Positions 1 through 6,970 of a stretch of DNA of 64,000 bases are shown one piece after another. The notes beneath the pieces are model-generated. The model was not told the DNA's origin. It did no database searches and was given only the letters and a program-made list of their open reading frames with translations. Position numbers and translations under genes: made by a program. Source of the stretch: Aestuariivivens insulae (GTDB lineage: Bacteria; Bacteroidota; Bacteroidia; Flavobacteriales; Flavobacteriaceae); the NCBI RefSeq assembly GCF_022662195.1, contig NZ_JAKMCS010000010.1, positions 54,828-118,827 on the forward strand, written 5' to 3'. Positions within the stretch are counted from its first letter, which is position 1, and each line of letters begins with the position of its first letter.

Positions 1-84
1 CTTTAACTATAATGATTGCAGAAAGTAATCCAAAAGAAAAGGAGTTGATAATAAATATAATTATAAATTTAATTCATATTGAAA

Positions 85-564
85 ATGAGTAAAGTAGGTG
101 TAATTATGGGAAGCAAAAGTGATCTTCCTGTTATGCAAGATGCCATAGACATCTTAAAAGGTTTTGATATAGAAGTAGAAGTAGATATTGTATCGGCGCA
201 TCGCACCCCAGAAAAACTATTCGATTATGGCAAAAACGCCCATAGCAGAGGCTTTTCGGTAATTATAGCAGGTGCCGGTGGTGCTGCCCACTTACCAGGA
301 ATGATAGCTTCTTTGTCACCGCTACCCGTTATTGGCGTTCCAGTTAAGAGCAGTAATTCTATAGATGGATGGGACTCTATTCTCTCTATTCTTCAAATGC
401 CTGGCGGGGTTCCTGTTGCTACAGTTGCGCTTAATGGCGCTAAAAACGCGGGCATATTGGCTGCTCAAATTATTGGTGCCCACGACACATGTGTACTCGA
501 TAAAATAGTAGCGTATAAAGAAGGGCTTAAAGTAAAGGTCAACGAATCTGCGAAAGACCTATAA
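85..564 (+). CDS. purE: N5-carboxyaminoimidazole ribonucleotide mutase PurE (class I)
   Basis: Catalyses conversion of N5-CAIR to CAIR in de novo purine biosynthesis, in the cytoplasm. The 159-residue protein has the class I PurE hallmarks: the N-terminal VGVIMGSKSD phosphate-binding loop, VDIVSAHRTP with the active-site histidine, and the glycine/alanine-rich AGAGGAAHLPGM segment. Length is normal for the family. I chose the ATG at 85 over a TTG two codons upstream because family members begin MSKVGVIMGS-like. In relatives purK usually lies just upstream, but the first 84 bases here are not recognisable as purK. A strong hairpin terminator follows directly. Confidence 0.96.
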   Translation: MSKVGVIMGSKSDLPVMQDAIDILKGFDIEVEVDIVSAHRTPEKLFDYGKNAHSRGFSVIIAGAGGAAHLPGMIASLSPLPVIGVPVKSSNSIDGWDSILSILQMPGGVPVATVALNGAKNAGILAAQIIGAHDTCVLDKIVAYKEGLKVKVNESAKDL

Positions 565-567
565 AAT

Positions 568-595
568 AAAAACCCCAAAGTAATTTGGGGTTTTT
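568..595 (+). terminator. Rho-independent terminator after purE
   Basis: Perfect stem formed by AAAACCCCAAA and TTTGGGGTTTT with a short GTAA-type loop, followed by a T run, four bases after the purE stop codon. The A run on the other side makes it potentially bidirectional. Confidence 0.9.
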
Positions 596-663
596 AAACT
601 ATTAACAATAATTTAATGAGTTAGTCACTCTTTAATCACGGTGGCAAATATACAAATTCTTTA

Positions 664-677
664 TTATGCATGCATAA
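664..677. promoter_or_regulatory. 14-bp perfect palindrome upstream of the M3 peptidase gene
   Basis: TTATGCATGCATAA is its own reverse complement and lies 33 bp before the start codon of the oligopeptidase gene, in the only intergenic space upstream of it. It could be an operator. Nothing else supports that, and AT-rich palindromes of this size also arise by chance. Confidence 0.25.
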
Positions 678-709
678 CATAATAATAATAAAATTAATAC
701 ATTCAATTT

Positions 710-2773
710 ATGTCCAGCAACGTCCTCAACCAACAATTTAATACACCATACCATACAGCTCCTTTTTCAAAAATTAAGGAGGACCATTTCTTGCCCGCTT
801 TTAAGGTGGCTATTACCAATGCAAAACAGGAAATTGATGCCATAACGAATAACACTGAAGCTCCCAATTTTAAAAATACCATTGAAGCCTTAGAGTTTTC
901 TGGAGAGCAACTAGATAGAATCTCCAGTCTATTTTTTAATTTAAATTCTGCCGAGACCAACGACACCATTCAAACGATTGCTCAGGAAGTGTCTCCACTT
1001 TTATCTGAATTTAGTAACGACATTACCTTAAACGAAGCATTGTTTAAAAGAATCAAAACAGTTTACGAATCTAGGGAAGCGTTAAACTTAAATACAGAAC
1101 AACTTACGTTGCTTGAAAAAAAATATAAAAGTTTTTCCCGAAACGGGGCCAATCTTCCAGAAGATAAAAAATTAGTGCTTCGTGACATCGACAAAAAACT
1201 AAGTCAGCTTAAACTTAAATTCGGTGAAAATGTATTGGCAGAAACCAATGATTTTGAGATGATTATCACCAATGAAGATGATTTATCCGGTTTACCCGAA
1301 AGTGCCAAAGAAGCGGCCAAACAATTGGCCGAAGCCAAAAATAAAGAAGGCTGGCTATTTACTTTAGATTATCCTAGCTACATCCCTTTTGTGACTTATG
1401 CCGATAACCGAGAGCTTCGAAAACAAATAACCTTTGCTGCTGGAAGTAAAGGTTTTCATGGTGACAAACTGGACAATCAACAAAATGTTTTAGAGATTGT
1501 ACAATTACGCCACCAACGAGCTAACTTATTGGGCTACAAAACCCATGCTCATTTTGTTTTGGAAGAACGCATGGCTCAAACCCCGGAAAAAGTCCAATCC
1601 TTTTTAAATGAATTGCTGGAAAAAGCCAAACCTGCTGCAGAACGGGAATTCAAAAATCTGGAACAATTTGCTAAAGAACTGGACAACATCGACCGACTTG
1701 AAAAATGGGATGGGGCTTATTATTCAGAAAAATTAAAACAAAAGTTATTTAGTTTGGATGACGAAAAGCTAAAGCCTTATTTCAAATTAGAAAACGTTAT
1801 TGATGGAGCCTTTACTGTGGCAAACAAACTATTCGATTTGCAATTTGAAGCAATTGATAACATAGACAAATACCACGACGATGTTTTAACCTATAAGGTT
1901 ACAAATACCAAAGGTGATTTTATAGCGGTTTTCTATGCCGATTTTTTCCCTAGACCGGGTAAACGCAACGGTGCATGGATGACCTCTTACAAACCACAAT
2001 ATGTAAAAGATGGCGAAAATAGCCGCCCTCATATTTCAATTGTTTGTAATTTCACTAAGCCTGTCCTGAGCGTAGTCGAAGGGGCTACAAAGAGCAAACC
2101 ATCGTTATTAACCTTTAACGAGGTGACCACTTTATTCCATGAATTTGGCCATGCTTTACATGGCATGTTGGCCAATACCACCTACCCCAGTTTATCGGGC
2201 ACTAGCGTATATTGGGATTTTGTGGAACTCCCCAGCCAAGTCATGGAAAATTGGTGCTACGAAAAGGAAGCCTTGGAACTGTTTGCAAACCACTACGAAA
2301 CAGGCGACCTAATCCCTATGGATTTGGTTGAAAAAATAAAGGAGTCGGCAACGTTCCATGAGGGCATGCAAACCCTACGCCAATTAAGTTTTGGATTATT
2401 GGATATGAGCTGGCACGCTGGCAACGCTCCAGAGTCCATAAACAATGTAAAAGTACATGAAACCGAAGCCTTTAAAAATACAACTTTATATCCCGATACC
2501 CAAGACACCTGTATGAGCACGGCCTTTTCCCATATTTTCCAAGGGGGCTACTCATCTGGATATTACAGTTACAAATGGGCAGAAGTACTCGATGCCGACG
2601 CCTTTGAATATTTTAAGGAGGCAGGTATTTTTAATAAAACCGTTGCCCATAAATTTAAAGAACATGTACTTTCCAAAGGCGGTACAGAAGACCCTATGAC
2701 GCTTTACAAACGGTTTAGAGGACAAGAACCAAAACCAGAAGCCCTATTAAGACGGGCGGGATTGATAAAATAA
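710..2773 (+). CDS. M3 family oligopeptidase (Dcp/OpdA type)
   Basis: Zinc metallopeptidase of family M3 (thimet oligopeptidase / peptidyl-dipeptidase Dcp clan), cleaving short peptides. The 687 residues match the full family length. The zinc motif HEFGH lies at residues 477-481 and is followed by the usual LHGMLANTTYPSLSGT segment and the C-terminal region with FQGGYSSGYYSYKWAEV, which lines the active site. No signal peptide is visible, so a cytoplasmic location is likely. Oddity: residues about 451-459 (PVLSVVEGA) are encoded by a dispersed intergenic-type repeat inserted in frame, about 20 residues before the zinc motif. The rest of the frame is intact, so the protein is probably still made. 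Confidence 0.93.
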   Translation: MSSNVLNQQFNTPYHTAPFSKIKEDHFLPAFKVAITNAKQEIDAITNNTEAPNFKNTIEALEFSGEQLDRISSLFFNLNSAETNDTIQTIAQEVSPLLSEFSNDITLNEALFKRIKTVYESREALNLNTEQLTLLEKKYKSFSRNGANLPEDKKLVLRDIDKKLSQLKLKFGENVLAETNDFEMIITNEDDLSGLPESAKEAAKQLAEAKNKEGWLFTLDYPSYIPFVTYADNRELRKQITFAAGSKGFHGDKLDNQQNVLEIVQLRHQRANLLGYKTHAHFVLEERMAQTPEKVQSFLNELLEKAKPAAEREFKNLEQFAKELDNIDRLEKWDGAYYSEKLKQKLFSLDDEKLKPYFKLENVIDGAFTVANKLFDLQFEAIDNIDKYHDDVLTYKVTNTKGDFIAVFYADFFPRPGKRNGAWMTSYKPQYVKDGENSRPHISIVCNFTKPVLSVVEGATKSKPSLLTFNEVTTLFHEFGHALHGMLANTTYPSLSGTSVYWDFVELPSQVMENWCYEKEALELFANHYETGDLIPMDLVEKIKESATFHEGMQTLRQLSFGLLDMSWHAGNAPESINNVKVHETEAFKNTTLYPDTQDTCMSTAFSHIFQGGYSSGYYSYKWAEVLDADAFEYFKEAGIFNKTVAHKFKEHVLSKGGTEDPMTLYKRFRGQEPKPEALLRRAGLIK
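2060..2083 (+). repeat. Dispersed short repeat inserted in frame in the M3 peptidase gene
   Basis: The segment CCTGTCCTGAGCGTAGTCGA plus the following GGGG resembles short repeats normally seen between genes in this group; related copies lie at 35289-35317 and 45484-45600. Here it encodes PVLSVVEG within a stretch that otherwise reads FTKP...TKSKPSLLTF, as expected for the family. Confidence 0.6.
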
Positions 2774-2801
2774 GTTGATTTGTTTAGTCGTTTAATTGTT
2801 T

Positions 2802-3581
2802 ATGAAATTAATCAAAATAATTGGACACCTACTCATCTTTCTATTTTTAACAGCCTTAACTCAAGTTGGAGGAATAATTTGGTGTATTACTTGTTTTGTA
2901 TCATATAAATACAGCAAAAGAAAACGAATTGTTTTCCCTTTAATATACTTAGTTTTCAATCTAATGATTGTCCCTCCTATCGCTAAGTTTTTAGGAAGGG
3001 AAAGACTTCCAGTGCTTAATTCTCAGTTAAGACCAAGGAATATTACTTATCCCCTACTGTTTAGAAATTATGTGAAACCAGAATTAAATGACTTATTAAA
3101 AAATACCGCAAAAAGATTGACTACATATGATATCACTATAACTTATCTAGATGCCAATTTCCCTTTTTTAGATGGCTTTCCTTTGTTACCTCATTTAAGC
3201 CATAATGACGGAAAAAAGATTGATATTTCATTTATGTATATGACCAATAAAGGCAACAAAACAAATAAAAAGCCTTCAGTATCGGGTTATGGCATATATG
3301 TAGAAAAGGAAAACCCAACTGCCAATGATTGTATAAACAAAGGGTATTTGCAATACGATTTCACAAAATATTTATCATTAGAAAATAAAAGCAATTTAAA
3401 GTTTGACCCAGAAAACACTAAAACTTTAATCCTAGAATTATTAAAGGCGGCAAATTCAGAAAAGCTATTTATTGAACCCTATTTAAAAGATCAACTGGGT
3501 TTAAATGCATATTCAAAAATTCGATTCCATGGTTGCCAAGCTGTTAGACATGATGATCATATTCATTTTCAAATAAAATAA
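2802..3581 (+). CDS. Putative membrane-anchored LAS-type (M15/M74-like) peptidase
   Basis: 259 residues, not confidently assignable to a named family. The N-terminus has two hydrophobic segments (about residues 5-32 and 43-60), so the rest is probably anchored at the inner membrane. The C-terminal region carries H134-x6-D141 (SHNDGKKID) and a terminal HIH motif (H253, H255). This is the H-x6-D ... HxH zinc-ligand pattern of LAS peptidases (D-Ala-D-Ala carboxypeptidases, VanX, MepA), so a cell-wall peptide substrate is possible. I took the ATG at 2802 rather than a TTG two codons earlier. The gene lies 28 bp after the M3 peptidase gene and may be co-transcribed with it. The family assignment is inference from motif spacing only. 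Confidence 0.55.
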   Translation: MKLIKIIGHLLIFLFLTALTQVGGIIWCITCFVSYKYSKRKRIVFPLIYLVFNLMIVPPIAKFLGRERLPVLNSQLRPRNITYPLLFRNYVKPELNDLLKNTAKRLTTYDITITYLDANFPFLDGFPLLPHLSHNDGKKIDISFMYMTNKGNKTNKKPSVSGYGIYVEKENPTANDCINKGYLQYDFTKYLSLENKSNLKFDPENTKTLILELLKAANSEKLFIEPYLKDQLGLNAYSKIRFHGCQAVRHDDHIHFQIK

Positions 3582-3604
3582 ACTTTCAATAATTATTGAA
3601 AGTT
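3581..3604. promoter_or_regulatory. Perfect 24-bp palindromic operator upstream of the GbsR-family gene
   Basis: Two 12-base halves, AACTTTCAATAA and TTATTGAAAGTT, form an exact palindrome starting at the last base of the preceding stop codon. It lies where the -33 region of the promoter at 3618 is expected, so a bound regulator would block that promoter. A near copy occurs at 4151-4173 just after the regulator gene, which argues for a real binding site of the adjacent GbsR/MarR protein. Confidence 0.7.
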
Positions 3605-3617
3605 TAGAAATAATTTT

Positions 3618-3625
3618 TATATTTG
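3618..3625 (+). promoter_or_regulatory. Bacteroidota -7 promoter element for the GbsR-family gene
   Basis: TATATTTG matches TAnnTTTG exactly. It ends only four bases before the ATG at 3630, so the transcript would be nearly leaderless. Confidence 0.6.
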
Positions 3626-3629
3626 TGTC

Positions 3630-4133
3630 ATGGAATATCAAGAAGCAAAAGAAAAGTTTATTAGTACTTGGGGCAGTTTGGGCACACTTTGGGGTATTAA
3701 CAAGGCCATGGCACAAATACAATCCTTGCTTTTTATATCCACTAAGCCATTATCTATGGAAGAGGTCATGGAAGAACTTAAAATTTCCCGTGGCAATGCC
3801 AGCATGAATTTACGTCAGCTTATGGATTGGGGCATTGTAACCAAAGAGTTAATACCTGGAGAGCGCAAAGAGTTTTTTACCACCGAAAAAGATGTACAGG
3901 AATTGGCAAGACATATTGCAAAAGAGCGCAGTAGAAGGGAAATAAAACCTGTGATAAAAGTATTGAAAGAAATAAGTTCAATTAAAGATGATGGCACAGC
4001 TAAAACCAAAGAGTTAATCAAACAAACCAAGGCATTGCACGATCTAGCTGATACGGCAGATGCTTTGATGAATAAAATTGTGAGCCAAGAACAAAACTGG
4101 ATCACTAAATCTTTATTAAAACTGATTAAATAA
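3630..4133 (+). CDS. GbsR/MarR family transcriptional regulator
   Basis: 167-residue winged-helix DNA-binding protein of the GbsR-like branch of MarR regulators (COG1510 type). The helix-turn-helix is seen at about residues 38-85 (MEEVMEELKISRGNASMN, then LRQLMDWGIV and the basic wing). The C-terminal half is helical and rich in Lys/Asp, consistent with a dimerisation region. Autoregulation is likely: a perfect 24-bp palindrome overlaps its promoter, and a second near-identical palindrome sits after its stop codon, ahead of the DUF2071 gene. In osmoprotectant systems GbsR-type proteins act as repressors. Here the ligand is unknown and no transport or betaine genes are adjacent. Confidence 0.88.
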   Translation: MEYQEAKEKFISTWGSLGTLWGINKAMAQIQSLLFISTKPLSMEEVMEELKISRGNASMNLRQLMDWGIVTKELIPGERKEFFTTEKDVQELARHIAKERSRREIKPVIKVLKEISSIKDDGTAKTKELIKQTKALHDLADTADALMNKIVSQEQNWITKSLLKLIK

Positions 4134-4150
4134 AATTTTTTAAAATATGA

Positions 4151-4173
4151 TTTCAATTATTTCTGAAAGTTTA
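4151..4173. promoter_or_regulatory. Second GbsR-type operator, upstream of the DUF2071 gene
   Basis: This 23-base segment matches positions 3584-3606 at 20 of 23 positions, including the flanking TTTCAAT and TGAAAGTTTA. It lies between the regulator stop codon (4133) and the DUF2071 start (4186). The similarity, location and spacing suggest that the regulator controls both itself and the downstream gene. Confidence 0.65.
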
Positions 4174-4185
4174 AAACATACTAAA

Positions 4186-4878
4186 ATGAAACCAAAAAAC
4201 ATTTTCATGACCTGTGAATGGAAAAACTTAATTATGTCGACATACGAAGTGGACAAATCAATACTTGAACCCTATTTACCTCCAAATACAGAATTGGACC
4301 TCTATCAAGATAAAGCCCTTATAAGCTTGGTAGCTTTTACATTTTCAAAAGTCAAGTTCTTTGGCTTTAAAATTCCATTTCACCAACATTTTGGCCAAAT
4401 AAACTTTAGGTTTTATGCTAAATCTAAAATTGATGGCTCTAAAGGCGTTGTTTTTATTAGGGAGTTTGCTCCAAAACTCCTAATAGCCCTTGTTGGCAAT
4501 AAAATTTATAATGAACCTTATTATTTTAAACGTATTCGTTATAAGAAACACAAAACCCAAGATAACATTAGTTTAAAATACAGCTATCAAAAAGCATCAG
4601 TTCAAACTAATGCTACATTAAAAACCAAAGAACCGCTCTCTAACACCTTAACGCATTTTATAGTTGACAGATATATTGCATTTGTAAAAAGTAAAAAAAA
4701 AACAACCCTTAAATATAACATATATCACAGACCATGGAAAACATACCAACCCCAAAATGCACATGTTGACCACAATTTATTAAAGCTTTTACCAACAAAC
4801 TTCAAAAATCTAAAACATTTATCTACATATTTGATAGACGGTTCAGAAGTAAGTATCCAAAAAGGTATGCTACAATAA
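4186..4878 (+). CDS. DUF2071 (YqjF-like) family protein
   Basis: 230-residue protein with the DUF2071/YqjF pattern: an N-terminal TCEWKNLIMSTYEVDKSIL, then LPPNTELDLYQDKALISLVAF, and later NFRFYAK and VVFIREFAPK. The function of the family is not established. An ATG-like start further upstream (4147) would place the repeated operator inside the coding sequence. The ATG at 4186 leaves the operator outside, and the protein then begins MKPKNIFMTCEW as expected. It follows the GbsR-family regulator and is its best candidate target. Confidence 0.8.
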   Translation: MKPKNIFMTCEWKNLIMSTYEVDKSILEPYLPPNTELDLYQDKALISLVAFTFSKVKFFGFKIPFHQHFGQINFRFYAKSKIDGSKGVVFIREFAPKLLIALVGNKIYNEPYYFKRIRYKKHKTQDNISLKYSYQKASVQTNATLKTKEPLSNTLTHFIVDRYIAFVKSKKKTTLKYNIYHRPWKTYQPQNAHVDHNLLKLLPTNFKNLKHLSTYLIDGSEVSIQKGMLQ

Positions 4879-4920
4879 ATAGTATCAATTTAAACTTATT
4901 TAAATATTCACTTTTTTATC

Positions 4921-4943
4921 CTATTTTTGATATTCAAAAATAG
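4921..4943. promoter_or_regulatory. Perfect inverted repeat made of two opposed TATTTTTG boxes
   Basis: Arms CTATTTTTGA and TCAAAAATAG are exact complements around a 3-base centre, ending five bases before the sigma factor start codon. Each arm contains TATTTTTG, a match to the Bacteroidota -7 element TAnnTTTG. It may be a promoter with dyad symmetry, an operator, or a weak terminator hairpin for the preceding gene. Confidence 0.5.
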
Positions 4944-4948
4944 AATGG

Positions 4949-5500
4949 ATGTCCAATCACAAACTCAACCCTAATAAGTGGATCGACCTATACTCCGATT
5001 ACTTATTCAACTATACCATCTCTAGGGTTAGCGATCGTGAAGTAGCCCAAGATTTAGTACAAGACACTTTTTTGGCAGGTTTAAAATCAATGGGCAACTT
5101 TAAAGGAGAAGCCAGCGAACGTACCTGGCTCATTTCTATTTTAAAACGAAAAATTATTGACTATTACCGCAAAATAAATTCCAACAAAGGGAAGGCCGAG
5201 GTTAGAATGTCCTATAACGATACCGAAAATGAAGGTGACTGGCTGGAAGAACGTGTTGCCGACCCGTTTGATAAAACTGCCGAAGACCAAATACAAAACA
5301 CAGAACTTGGCGATGCCATTTACAATTGCTTAGACAAACTACCACAAAAGCAAGCCGAAGTTTTTAAGATGAAAACAATACAAGGTTTCGAAACCGAAGT
5401 CATTTGTAATGAACTCAATATAACACCGTCTAACCTTTGGGTAATTATCCATAGAGCACGTACCGCTATGGCCAATTGCTTAAAAGAAAACTGGTTCTAA
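4949..5500 (+). CDS. ECF-type RNA polymerase sigma factor
   Basis: 183 residues with both regions of a sigma-70 family ECF factor. Region 2 is at about residues 14-78 (VSDREVAQDLVQDTFLAG, then ERTWLISILKRKIIDYYRK). Region 4 is at about residues 128-180, with the helix-turn-helix ETEVICNELNITPSNLWV and the downstream IHRARTAM. The acidic linker (about 90-115) contains repeated Asp/Glu. It is followed after two bases by a small protein with an HxxxCxxC motif that is probably its zinc-dependent anti-sigma factor. The preceding palindrome at 4921-4943 may be its promoter/operator. Confidence 0.92.
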   Translation: MSNHKLNPNKWIDLYSDYLFNYTISRVSDREVAQDLVQDTFLAGLKSMGNFKGEASERTWLISILKRKIIDYYRKINSNKGKAEVRMSYNDTENEGDWLEERVADPFDKTAEDQIQNTELGDAIYNCLDKLPQKQAEVFKMKTIQGFETEVICNELNITPSNLWVIIHRARTAMANCLKENWF

Positions 5501-5502
5501 TT

Positions 5503-5763
5503 ATGGGGAAGATTAAAATTGTTATCCCTTGCAATGAAGCAAACCATGTCTGTGATAAAACACAGTACAAGAATGCGACACTTTGGGAAAAGATAAAACT
5601 CAATATTCACCTTCTATATTGCAGAGCATGTAGGGAATACACAAAAAACAACACGAAACTCACCAAAGCCATTACGAAATCACATGTTACCTGCTTGGAC
5701 AAAACTGCAAAAGAAAAAATGAAAGAGGACTTAAACAAAGCCATTAAAGAGCAGGCCCACTAA
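5503..5763 (+). CDS. Small HxxxCxxC protein, probable zinc-binding anti-sigma factor
   Basis: 86-residue soluble protein with no membrane segment. It carries H-x3-C-x2-C (HLLYCRAC, mid-protein), the hallmark of ZAS anti-sigma domains, plus extra cysteines near the N-terminus (PCNEANHVC). It starts two bases after the stop codon of the ECF sigma gene, so co-translation is likely. The inference is that it binds the upstream sigma factor and may sense redox or zinc state. I chose the ATG at 5503 because the upstream in-frame TTG lies inside the sigma gene. The last four bases overlap the end of the convergent UbiA-like gene. Confidence 0.75.
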   Translation: MGKIKIVIPCNEANHVCDKTQYKNATLWEKIKLNIHLLYCRACREYTKNNTKLTKAITKSHVTCLDKTAKEKMKEDLNKAIKEQAH

Positions 5764-6593
5764 CAACATGCCAACAAGAATAAAAGCCAAAATATAGGCA
5801 ATCCTTCCACCCAAAATCCGCTATAATACTTTCCTTGTTCTGTTTTAGAAAACACCACAAGCAATAGGGTTATCAAGGCAACGGCAAACATTACTAGGGT
5901 TTGACAGAGATTAATCTCGCTTTTAAAAAACTCCAATAAAAAGAAAACTATCAAAAGGATACCGCCAACTTGCTTGGTTCGCCTTACCCCTATTTTTTGA
6001 GGTATCGTAGATAACTTTAAACTATCATACCTTAAATCCCTAATTTCAAAAGGGAGCATTAAAACAACAATATATATAAAACGTTGCACACCCGTTAAAA
6101 TAACGTCGCTGTTTATACTAAAATCCACATCTACTAAAGGCAAAAAAACCGTAACACCTGTCCACACCAGAGCAATGACATAAACCTTAAGCCCTCCTAT
6201 ACTTCTTAAATTATGCTTGCTATCTAAAAAAAAACGTTTAGGCAAAAACGGAATGGCATACAAAAAAGTAACGAGTGCAAAACCAGCTATATATAATAGT
6301 GTCCTTACACTTAATTGTAAAGCATAATAACACATCAAAAGAAAACAAAAAAATGAAAATACTTGAATAGTTTTCAACCAGTTTGCTAAGCTTCTGTGGT
6401 GAAATTTAGCCAAGCCATAAAATTTGACAAAATTATACCCTGTAATTGACGAAAATAGCACAAACATTAGCATTGCAAAATCTATCGAAATATCGTAATC
6501 TAGCACCGTAATATAAGTTAATGAAATAACCGACAGCGCCACATGAATGCTGCTATTGATATAAAAATTGACAAGTTGTTTCAATAACTTCAT
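5760..6593 (-). CDS. UbiA-like polytopic membrane protein
   Basis: 277 residues with about eight hydrophobic segments, resembling UbiA-family prenyltransferases. The second aspartate-rich motif appears conserved as EIRDLRYDSLK followed by IGVRRTKQVG. The first motif (NxxxDxxxD in active enzymes) is replaced by TGYNFVKFYGL, which has the Asn but no aspartates, so prenyltransferase activity is doubtful. I chose the ATG at 6593 (MKLLKQLVNFYI). Upstream in-frame sequence runs through an intergenic repeat and is not coding-like. The 3' end overlaps the convergent zinc-finger gene by four bases (CTAA). Confidence 0.75.
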   Translation of the reverse strand: MKLLKQLVNFYINSSIHVALSVISLTYITVLDYDISIDFAMLMFVLFSSITGYNFVKFYGLAKFHHRSLANWLKTIQVFSFFCFLLMCYYALQLSVRTLLYIAGFALVTFLYAIPFLPKRFFLDSKHNLRSIGGLKVYVIALVWTGVTVFLPLVDVDFSINSDVILTGVQRFIYIVVLMLPFEIRDLRYDSLKLSTIPQKIGVRRTKQVGGILLIVFFLLEFFKSEINLCQTLVMFAVALITLLLVVFSKTEQGKYYSGFWVEGLPIFWLLFLLACC

Positions 6594-6676
6594 ATAACAA
6601 AAGTACATGAATTTTTTCGTTTGAAATGAGCTATAAAAGATATAGGTCTCCTTCAATTTACTAGTAGGCGAATTAC

Positions 6677-6699
6677 ACCTGCCTGCCGGCAAGGCAGGT
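6677..6699. repeat. GC-rich palindromic repeat (GCCTGCC family)
   Basis: Arms ACCTGCCT and AGGCAGGT surround a GCCGGCA-type centre. It is much richer in GC than its surroundings. Related palindromes occur at 38087-38111, 45542-45561 and as the ends of the segment at 51763-51873. Confidence 0.7.
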
Positions 6700-6780
6700 C
6701 TGACCTTTGAAAAATAAATAAATTTGAGCAGGTGAAAATTCGCGAAAAACAAACGAAAAAAGTTATATGGACTAACGAAG

Positions 6781-6855
6781 TGGTTACTGAAGTGAAACTA
6801 AATTTTGTTATTTCATTAAATACTAAATTTTAGTTTTACAGAAGAAAAGTAACCA
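6781..6855. repeat. 75-bp imperfect inverted-repeat element
   Basis: Outer arms TGGTTACT and AGTAACCA are perfect complements at the two ends. Inner arms around AAACTAAATTTT and AAATTTTAGTTT also pair, so the segment can form one long stem-loop. No coding capacity. It may be a miniature mobile remnant or a transcript-end structure for the UbiA-like gene or its neighbours. Confidence 0.45.
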
Positions 6856-6925
6856 AAGTGTTGATAACGGTTTTAAATGGTTGAAAACTTTATCAATTCA
6901 TAAATAAAGAACATTAATTATTACG

Positions 6926-6933
6926 TATTTTTG
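6926..6933 (+). promoter_or_regulatory. -7 promoter element upstream of gcvP
   Basis: TATTTTTG fits TAnnTTTG, 37 bp before the gcvP start. I do not see a clear TTG at the expected -33 spacing. Confidence 0.45.
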
Positions 6934-6970
6934 CGGACTATATAATAAATCATCATAATTATCACAATTA

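Larger units (their letters stand above)
6594..6970. other. Intergenic region with repeat, inverted-repeat element and promoter
   Basis: This 377-bp space holds no gene I can support. It contains the GC-rich palindrome at 6677-6699, a 75-bp imperfect stem-loop at 6781-6855 and the gcvP promoter element at 6926-6933. I do not see a glycine riboswitch. Confidence 0.7.

Noticed and set aside
1..84. Open reading frame (frame 3) running from the window edge to position 92 on the plus strand
   Set aside because: The 29 residues show no resemblance to the expected upstream purK and are composed of common AT-rich codons. Too short and unsupported to call as a gene end.
6594..6752. N-terminal extension of the UbiA-like gene (53 extra residues)
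   Set aside because: It would run through the GC-rich palindromic repeat and gives a sequence with no match to the family N-terminus. The ATG at 6593 starts a normal membrane protein.
6861..6970. Glycine riboswitch ahead of gcvP
   Set aside because: No conserved aptamer core or paired domains could be found in the leader; only a promoter element is visible.
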